Assembly (NCBI GenBank): GCA_000437675.1
Contig: FR901668.1
Coordinates: forward strand, 1-11,745
DNA: 11,745 nucleotides
Source of the DNA: Prevotella sp. CAG:891
GTDB lineage: Bacteria > Bacteroidota > Bacteroidia > Bacteroidales > Bacteroidaceae
Direction of reading: 5' to 3'
A program made the position numbers and the translations under genes. Under the pieces are notes generated by a model that was given only the letters and a program-made list of their open reading frames with translations, searched no databases and had not been told where the DNA came from. Shown piece by piece: positions 6,135 to 11,745 of the stretch; position 1 is the stretch's first letter, and each line of letters begins with the position of its first letter.

Positions 6135-6363
6135 TGCCCCCATTTTCCCCTTTTTTTCATACTGAAGACAGACCCTTCGGCCGTCTTTCCCTTCGTAGCA
6201 TTGCTTCGGAGTACCCCCTTCTTGTACTTTTTTCAAAAAAAACGGAAAAGCCGCAAGGAGCGATGTGGCGTATCCCTTCGTTACCTCAATCCAAGGTCAA
6301 CACCCACGCCCCAACCTTTCGCTACCATGTCCTTTTTCCCTCGTTATCAATTCGTAAAATTCA
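6135..6363 (+). other. Spacer between the His-rich protein gene and the TonB receptor gene
   Basis: This 229-base gap has no TAnnTTTG promoter motif, no Shine-Dalgarno sequence and no clear terminator. It contains T-rich and C-rich runs, three occurrences of CCCTTCG, and a weak imperfect stem AAGAC/GTCTT near 6164-6187. A reading frame running through it from within the upstream gene looks non-biological. The two genes are probably cotranscribed with a long spacer, possibly carrying an unrecognised control element. Confidence 0.5.
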
Positions 6364-8808
6364 ATGAAATCTATAATATATCTACTCACAGCCGTATTCG
6401 CTTTATTGTTTGTGCAGCCCGTCTATGCCGGCCCGACCGACGATGTGGCCGACGAACTGAACAAATCCGATGCCAATGTCATTGGCCACGTTATTGACAA
6501 AACCACGGGCGAACACCTGTCGTTCGTCACTGTGGCCCTCAAGGGAACCGTGCTCAACACCGTGACTGATAAGACCGGACATTATTTTCTGAAAAACCTG
6601 CCCGAGGGTGAGTTCACCCTTGAAGTGAGCATGCTCGGCTACGAAACCGAAAGCCGCCGCGTAACCCTTAAAAAAGGAGAGACGCTCGAGGAGAATTTCG
6701 AAATAGACAAAAGCGCCAGCCAACTCGACGGTGTGGTGGTTTCGGCCAACCGCAACGAAACGAAACGCCGCATGGCACCCACGCTCGTCAAGGTGCTCGA
6801 TTCAAAAATCTTTGAAAACACCTGCTCGCAAAACCTTTCGCAAGGTTTGATTTTCCAACCCGGTGTGCGCGTCGAAAACAACTGTCAGAACTGCGGCTTT
6901 ACGCAGGTGCGCATCAATGGCCTGGAAGGTAAGTACACGCAAATCCTCATTGACTCGCGTCCCATCTTTTCATCACTGGCCGGTGTGTATGGTTTGGAAC
7001 AGATTCCTACCAACATGATTGACCGCGTCGAAGTGGTGCGCGGAGGCGGTTCGGCCCTTTTCGGTTCATCGGCCATTGCCGGAACCATTAACATCATCAC
7101 CAAGGAACCCCGCACCAATAGCGGTTCGCTGGCTCATACGTTCACCAACATCAATGGTGCCGGAGCCTTCGACAACAACACGACGATGAACCTTTCGCTC
7201 GTATCGGCCGACAACCGCGCCGGAGCTTACGTCTACGGTCAGAACCGCATCCGCTCGGCCTGGGATGCCAACGGCGACGGATTTACCGAACTTTCAAAAA
7301 TGAAGAACCAAATGGTGGGCATGAATGCCTATTACAAAATTGGCACTTACTCAAAGTTTGGTTTGGAATATCACCACATCGAGGAGTTCCGCCGCGGTGG
7401 CAACAGCCTCGACCTTCCGCCCCACATTGCCGAAAATCCCGAACTCAACGGCATGGGCGAACCGGGACTGGTGGAACAAACCCGCCACTCCATCAACACC
7501 GGAGGCATCAAGTTCCAAACCAACTCGCCCAACCAAAAGCACTTCATGAACCTCTATGCCTCGGCGCAGCACGTTGACCGCGAAAGCTATTACAGTGCCT
7601 ACGGACGCACCAAAAATCTCACAGCCGTAGCCGGCGGACAGTACATCTACAAGTTCGACAAATGCCTGTTCATGCCGGCCGACCTGACTGCCGGTTTCGA
7701 ATTTAACCACGACAACCTGAAAGACCGCGCCACCGACCTTGAAAAGTATCGCGATGCAGCACTCGAGGAAAACCCCAACGCTACGGGCGACGAATTGCAG
7801 CAGCTCATCGACAAATACACGCCTAATCCGCTGAACCAGATTATCAACATCTACAGCGTGTATGCCCAAAACGAATGGAAAAATCGCAAGTGGAGCTTCC
7901 TGATTGGTGCGCGTATGGACAAAAACAGCATCATGGATCACCCCATCTTCAGTCCGCGTGCCAACGTACGTTACAACCCGACTGACGACATCAACATCCG
8001 CTTGAGCTACGCTGAAGGTTTCCGCACACCGCAGGCCTTCGACGAGGACTTGCACATCAACCATGTAGGCGGCAAACTCATTTCCATTGCTCGCGACAAG
8101 AACCTGAAGGAAGAGCATTCGCGCAGCGTCAATGCCTCGGTCGACTGGTACCGCACCTTTGGCCAGTTCCAGGCCAATGTACTCGTTGAAGGTTTCTTCA
8201 CCAGCCTCACCGATCCCTTTGTGCTGACATCGCCCGTAATGGACCCCAACGGCAGTGGCTACCTCATTCAAACCCGCGTCAACGGCCCCGGTGCCAAGGT
8301 ATATGGTGGAACCCTCGAATTCCGCCTGGCCTATCGCGACAAAATGCAGTTGCAAGCTGGCATCACCGTGCAAAGCAGCCGCTACGACGAACCGATGGAG
8401 TGGAGTGCCGACGAAGAGAATCTGACCGACGAGCAGCGTTACAGCGACCGCATTCTGCGCACCCCCAGTGTCTACGGCTATTTCAGTGCCACCTACACCC
8501 CCATCAAGCCCTTGAGCATCGCCTTGAACGGCAATTACACAGGTAAGATGTATGTGCCCCACCTTTTCTCCGAAATCGACGGTTCGGCCGACGTATTGGT
8601 AAAAACCCCCAGTTTCTTTGAACTGGGTGCGAAGGTTGCCTACGACCTCGACATCAACAACGTATGTCTGCAATTCAATGCCGGCGTTCAAAACATTTTC
8701 AATGCCTATCAAAAGGACTTCGACCGCCACGCCACCCGCGACTCGGGTTACATCTACGGCCCCGGCATGCCCCGCACCTACTTTGCCGGCGTTAAAATCA
8801 GCATCTAA
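6364..8808 (+). CDS. TonB-dependent outer-membrane receptor
   Basis: This 814-residue protein is an outer-membrane transporter energised by TonB-ExbB-ExbD. Residues 1-22 are a signal peptide ending VYA. Residues about 38-115 form the carboxypeptidase-regulatory-like domain typical of Bacteroidota (VIGHVIDKTTGEHLSFVTV, then TDKTGHYFLKNLPEGEF). A TonB-box-like DGVVVSA lies at 122-128. The plug spans about 135-247, with RINGLEG (183-189), IDRVEVVRGGGSALFGSSAIAGTINIIT (219-246) and an unusual NNCQNCGF (172-179) whose Cys174 and Cys177 may form a disulfide or bind metal. The rest is the beta barrel, ending in the strand YFAGVKISI. At this length and without a SusD neighbour it is not a SusC-type glycan importer. 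The adjacent His-rich protein hints at a metal ion or metal complex such as a siderophore, haem or corrinoid, but the ligand cannot be read from the sequence. The start at 6364 begins the signal peptide. Confidence 0.95.
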   Translation: MKSIIYLLTAVFALLFVQPVYAGPTDDVADELNKSDANVIGHVIDKTTGEHLSFVTVALKGTVLNTVTDKTGHYFLKNLPEGEFTLEVSMLGYETESRRVTLKKGETLEENFEIDKSASQLDGVVVSANRNETKRRMAPTLVKVLDSKIFENTCSQNLSQGLIFQPGVRVENNCQNCGFTQVRINGLEGKYTQILIDSRPIFSSLAGVYGLEQIPTNMIDRVEVVRGGGSALFGSSAIAGTINIITKEPRTNSGSLAHTFTNINGAGAFDNNTTMNLSLVSADNRAGAYVYGQNRIRSAWDANGDGFTELSKMKNQMVGMNAYYKIGTYSKFGLEYHHIEEFRRGGNSLDLPPHIAENPELNGMGEPGLVEQTRHSINTGGIKFQTNSPNQKHFMNLYASAQHVDRESYYSAYGRTKNLTAVAGGQYIYKFDKCLFMPADLTAGFEFNHDNLKDRATDLEKYRDAALEENPNATGDELQQLIDKYTPNPLNQIINIYSVYAQNEWKNRKWSFLIGARMDKNSIMDHPIFSPRANVRYNPTDDINIRLSYAEGFRTPQAFDEDLHINHVGGKLISIARDKNLKEEHSRSVNASVDWYRTFGQFQANVLVEGFFTSLTDPFVLTSPVMDPNGSGYLIQTRVNGPGAKVYGGTLEFRLAYRDKMQLQAGITVQSSRYDEPMEWSADEENLTDEQRYSDRILRTPSVYGYFSATYTPIKPLSIALNGNYTGKMYVPHLFSEIDGSADVLVKTPSFFELGAKVAYDLDINNVCLQFNAGVQNIFNAYQKDFDRHATRDSGYIYGPGMPRTYFAGVKISI

Positions 8809-8851
8809 TCTCCTCTCGCAGTTCAATAGCTCATTTATTCTTTTTCATAAA

Positions 8852-8892
8852 AGGGCGTGTCTCCAAAAATCCTGATTTTTTGTACACCCCCT
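8852..8892. other. Imperfect nested hairpin downstream of the TonB receptor gene
   Basis: AGGGCGTGT (8852-8860) pairs with ACACCCCCT (8884-8892) with one mismatch, and within it CAAAAATC (8864-8871) pairs with GATTTTTTG (8874-8882) with one bulge. It begins 43 bases after the receptor stop codon. It could be an additional weak terminator or a relic of a repeat element; no long U-tract follows the outer stem. Confidence 0.5.
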
Positions 8893-8898
8893 AACCCT

Positions 8899-8955
8899 AA
8901 AACAACCGTAACAAGCCTGGAATCCACTTCCAAAGCTTCGTTACGGTTGTTTTTT
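8899..8955. terminator. Strong terminator between convergent genes, usable on both strands
   Basis: AAAACAACCGTAAC (8899-8912) pairs perfectly with GTTACGGTTGTTTT (8940-8953), and T residues continue to 8955. Inside, AAGC/GCTT and TGGAA/TTCCA extend the helix, with one bulged C. On the plus strand it ends the TonB receptor transcript with a T6 run. On the minus strand the stem ends in TTGTTTT, so it can also stop the helicase transcript arriving from the right. Confidence 0.9.
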
Positions 8956-8975
8956 GTAGCTGTATGACATCCAAA

Positions 8976-8998
8976 TATATGCTATTTTGTGGCATATA
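8976..8998. other. Small AT-rich hairpin after the helicase gene
   Basis: TATATGC (8976-8982) pairs perfectly with GCATATA (8992-8998) around a 9-base loop. It lies about 45 bases past the helicase stop on the minus strand, ahead of the strong terminator in that direction. The minus strand has only a short T-run after it, so it may be a weak first terminator or an RNA 3'-end stabiliser. Confidence 0.4.
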
Positions 8999-9043
8999 AA
9001 GTAATGAAGTCAGAACTTGAGGATACTTCCCCATTAAAAAGTT

Positions 9044-11662
9044 CTACAAATTCTTTAGTTTGTTCAATCGCATTATAATTGAAGTTTGGCTTCTGCCCAT
9101 TTTGTTTGCAATATATTTGACACTCTTACCTTCGTTATCTAGTTTCAATAAAAAAAGGTCAGCATTTTTTGTCCATCTTTTATTGGCATTTCTGTGTATC
9201 ACATTATTTGCTTCTGAAATCTTTTCTGGGTGCAAAAACTCATCTACAAATACAGAAGGAAACCGTTTGTCATATAGTACAAGAGTTTTCACCTTTGCTC
9301 TTGTTATTGCTACATAAAATAATCTACGTTCTTCTCCAAAAGAGTATTGATCGCTTTGAGTCAGTACATAATTAAGTACAGGGTCATTGCTCACAAGAGA
9401 AGGAAAACCATAGGTATCTTTATTACACTGTAAAAGTATTACATAATCAGCTTCAAGACCTTTTGACTTATGCACGGTTAAAAATTCGATTTTTCGTTTT
9501 CCTATCACATAAAAGAACCTATTGCCCTCTTTGATAGATTTGTATCTAAATGAGAGGTAATAATCATCAAATGAATAACGTCCTAATAAAAAGATTGATT
9601 TATTTGCTGGTATAGCAGACAGAAGTTGTTCTATTGTTTGGCAATAATCCTGTCTGTCATAAGCATAGAACTCCAAATCTGTTTTCATTTCAGGATTGCC
9701 CGAATGAATACTCTTTTGTATTTGCGACTTATTACGTTGTATGAAACGGGAGGATAGAGAAACCAAAGGTTCGCCAAATCTATATGTAGTTTCAATTTTG
9801 TTTATCTCTGTTGCTCCAAAGTATTTTGGAAATTGGTTAAACAGAGCCATGTCGCTACCTGAAAATCGATATATAGATTGCCAATCATCGCCCACACAAT
9901 ACAATTTTGCAGGAGGATTTCCCTCTCGCAATACTTTTAAGAAATTGTAACGGTCAACTGAAATGTCTTGAAATTCATCTACAATGATGTAATCATATTC
10001 AACTGGGTGTGAAGCCCTACATAATTCAGTTGCTTGAAGAATAGCATCCGTAAAATCAATTTGGTTCCTATCGTTTAATTCTTTATTATAGCGTTCATAT
10101 ACAGGCAGAAATATATTATTGATAATAAAAAAACTTCGTTCATCGTTTGCAATTTTTGCTTGGTTAAGAGCCTCTTCAACTGATTTGCAACTTGATTTTA
10201 TCAATGTGATAAAAGTAACGACCAGTCGTATAAAGGCCTTTTCCTGCTTGCTTCCTTTAGGCAAAACCAAATCATATAACTCATTATCCGTTTTCTCATG
10301 AATTGGTACACCTGCTTCTGTTAATTGTTTACGAAGTTTTTCTCTGATGTCAGAATAATGAAAATCTGCACTGGATGTAACTATCAGTTGAGTTCCAAAT
10401 TTTTCATGAGCAGCTTTTTTCCAAGTTATACTATCATTATATTTTTGATTTGCTTCTTCGTATGAAATACCCTTGTCCTTAGCAAACCAAGATGGGACAA
10501 GCCCGTGTTCGTCAACTCCGAAATGTTCAAGATAAATGCGTTTGGTTTTACCTCCTTGTTGATAATATATTGAGAAATCGGGTCGATACTGCGAGTGCCT
10601 ATCATCTGCTAATTGATGTTCGTATGCTTCTTCATATCTGAAGTTTACGCCAAGTGATGATAAAACAAAGCAAATCTTTTGTTCCTGTTCACTTTTCACA
10701 TAGATGCTCCGACCATCCATATCGGGAAATATCGCTTTAAACTGAACACTTTTTTGTTCTGATAAATATGCACGCCTTTGATTTTTGCGTTTTTCCCAAT
10801 CTGCTTCATAGGCTTGATGATCAATAAAGTATTCTATGATGCTATTCTTAAAATCCTCATTCTCTAATAAAGTGTGATAAATGTTTACGAATAATGAGTC
10901 AGTATTTTCGCAAATAGATGGTTTTGTGCCTGTTACTTTTCCGATGATATCAATAGCTAATTTATGGAAAGTATAACCTTTTAAACCATCTGTGGCCATT
11001 CTTTCTGTAAGTTCGGCTGCAGCTTTATTTGTGTAGCTAATCAGTAATATCCTATGAGGTGCAACTCCTTTTATTTCTGTTAAATATTTTACTTTTCCAA
11101 AAATAGAAGATGTTTTACCGCTACCAGCACTACTAACGACTAAGCAATTAGCTTCTTCTGAAATGATAGAACGCCTTTGTTGTTTGTCTAATGGATATTT
11201 TAAACAATGGTCGAAAAAATCTTTATGCTTATCAAGCAAAAGTGTAATAACCTCTTCGTTATGTTGTTTTACAAGTTTGTTGATTGCTTCATAATTATCG
11301 ATGAAGTTGGAAATCGTTTCAGAAGGAGTAATTTTAAAGGTTTTAAGTTTCACCAAAAGCGAATGCGCTTCTTGAAAATATGCTTGGTAATAATCGGTAA
11401 AATCTTTTTCCTGACTTGCGGTGATTAGTTTACCATCAAAAACATAGTTTAAGTCAGTGGATATATTTGTGAAAAGATTTTCATTGAGACTGGATAATCT
11501 TTCTCTTGTTTTGTTACGGCTTAATAATTCGCTATATGAAGTTATCTGGTTGATCTGTTCGGTAAGTTCTTGGGACTTGTGTTTTAGGTCTGTTCGTATT
11601 ACAGCTATTGCAATGATAGATACAGTAATAAAACAGATAATTAAAATAAAAATCAATTGCAT
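9044..11662 (-). CDS. Membrane-anchored HelD/UvrD-like SF1 helicase with nuclease-like insertion
   Basis: This is an ATP-dependent superfamily 1 DNA helicase closest in motif style to helicase IV (HelD). Positions count from an upstream Met at 11734, giving 896 residues. I prefer the Met at 11662 (residue 25) because a membrane helix (26-46) follows at once; RTDLKHK after it places the enzyme in the cytoplasm. A predicted helical stretch runs to about 180. Motifs: Q-motif near 185, Walker A AGSGKT (203-208), SYTNKAAAEL (233-242), TFHKLA (255-260), Walker B VDEFQD (585-590), VGDDWQSIYRFSGS (614-627), TYRF (650-653), TVHKSKGLEADYVIL (753-767) and RRLFYVAITRAK (803-814). Between motifs Ic and II, residues about 345-470 resemble a PD-(D/E)xK fold: KSEQE, RPDF (Asp386), LEHFG (Glu403) and WKK (438-440), with the usual E-x-K lysine displaced. 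E. coli HelD lacks this insertion. Residues 850-896 (RWT, IANKMGRSQTSI) look like a DNA-binding helix-turn-helix. The gene is much more AT-rich than its neighbours, suggesting transfer. Confidence 0.9.
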   Translation of the reverse strand: MQLIFILIICFITVSIIAIAVIRTDLKHKSQELTEQINQITSYSELLSRNKTRERLSSLNENLFTNISTDLNYVFDGKLITASQEKDFTDYYQAYFQEAHSLLVKLKTFKITPSETISNFIDNYEAINKLVKQHNEEVITLLLDKHKDFFDHCLKYPLDKQQRRSIISEEANCLVVSSAGSGKTSSIFGKVKYLTEIKGVAPHRILLISYTNKAAAELTERMATDGLKGYTFHKLAIDIIGKVTGTKPSICENTDSLFVNIYHTLLENEDFKNSIIEYFIDHQAYEADWEKRKNQRRAYLSEQKSVQFKAIFPDMDGRSIYVKSEQEQKICFVLSSLGVNFRYEEAYEHQLADDRHSQYRPDFSIYYQQGGKTKRIYLEHFGVDEHGLVPSWFAKDKGISYEEANQKYNDSITWKKAAHEKFGTQLIVTSSADFHYSDIREKLRKQLTEAGVPIHEKTDNELYDLVLPKGSKQEKAFIRLVVTFITLIKSSCKSVEEALNQAKIANDERSFFIINNIFLPVYERYNKELNDRNQIDFTDAILQATELCRASHPVEYDYIIVDEFQDISVDRYNFLKVLREGNPPAKLYCVGDDWQSIYRFSGSDMALFNQFPKYFGATEINKIETTYRFGEPLVSLSSRFIQRNKSQIQKSIHSGNPEMKTDLEFYAYDRQDYCQTIEQLLSAIPANKSIFLLGRYSFDDYYLSFRYKSIKEGNRFFYVIGKRKIEFLTVHKSKGLEADYVILLQCNKDTYGFPSLVSNDPVLNYVLTQSDQYSFGEERRLFYVAITRAKVKTLVLYDKRFPSVFVDEFLHPEKISEANNVIHRNANKRWTKNADLFLLKLDNEGKSVKYIANKMGRSQTSIIMRLNKLKNL

Positions 11663-11745
11663 TTTGGAAAAAGAATTACAGTTGGTAATGCTTATCTCAT
11701 ACAATAAAATTACTAAAGTTTCCCACCCCTTCATATTAGCTATTT

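Noticed and set aside
6044..6367. Plus-strand frame of 107 codons bridging the His-rich protein gene and the TonB receptor gene
   Set aside because: It overlaps the better-supported His-rich gene by 91 bases in another frame and its translation has no domain or membrane pattern.
6364..8808. SusC-type glycan importer
   Set aside because: The protein is about 814 residues, shorter than typical SusC proteins, there is no SusD gene after it, and the plug resembles small-ligand receptors.
7351..8826. Minus-strand reading frame of 491 codons opposite the TonB receptor gene
   Set aside because: Its low-complexity Val/Gly/Ala-rich translation mirrors barrel-coding codons. The plus-strand protein is a complete recognised receptor, so this is a shadow.
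9044..11734. RecB or AddA recombination nuclease
   Set aside because: The motifs and domain order follow HelD (the FQDIS and DDWQSIYRFSG blocks). The nuclease-like part lies between motifs I and II instead of at the C-terminus, and no RecC, AddB or RecD partner is present.

Overview
The window looks like a chromosomal segment of a Bacteroidota bacterium, most likely a Prevotella-like member of Bacteroidales. The evidence is Bacteroidota-type promoter motifs (TTTG, about 19 to 20 bases, TAnnTTTG), start codons without Shine-Dalgarno sequences, a TonB-dependent receptor with an N-terminal carboxypeptidase-regulatory-like domain, and a secreted family 2 glycoside hydrolase. The genus is an inference from style, not from a marker gene.

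Layout from left to right. (1) 1-37 is one arm of a dispersed intergenic repeat that probably continues beyond the left edge. (2) 48-2729 on the minus strand encodes a secreted GH2 enzyme of the beta-galactosidase type. (3) 2730-3760 is about 1 kb without a gene. It holds the divergent promoters, a G8 tract, a 21-bp tandem repeat array with inverted copies at its left edge, and a second repeat-like block that ends in the cysN promoter. (4) 3761-5248 on the plus strand encodes CysN, the GTPase subunit of ATP sulfurylase, with no cysD beside it. A strong terminator follows. (5) 5249-5786 is a second repeat-rich gap containing a small MITE-like element with 23-bp terminal inverted repeats, then a promoter and a structured leader. 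(6) 5787-6134 encodes a small two-helix membrane protein with a His-rich external loop. (7) 6364-8808 encodes a TonB-dependent outer-membrane receptor with a Cys-x2-Cys motif in its plug. (8) 8809-9043 holds two hairpins, one a strong terminator suited to both strands. (9) 9044 to about 11662 on the minus strand is an AT-rich gene for a HelD/UvrD-like SF1 helicase. It has an N-terminal membrane anchor, a predicted PD-(D/E)xK-like insertion and a C-terminal helix-turn-helix-like tail.

How the genes relate. The His-rich membrane protein and the TonB receptor probably form one uptake locus, with a metal or metal complex as the likeliest cargo; this rests on the histidines and on gene order. CysN acts in sulfate activation and needs a CysD encoded elsewhere. 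The GH2 enzyme stands alone, without SusC/SusD partners in the window. The helicase differs from the rest in base composition and looks like accessory DNA. It is the best candidate here for an undescribed function, possibly membrane-linked DNA processing or phage defence, but no defence partner is visible.

No tRNA, rRNA, CRISPR array, transposase or integrase was found.
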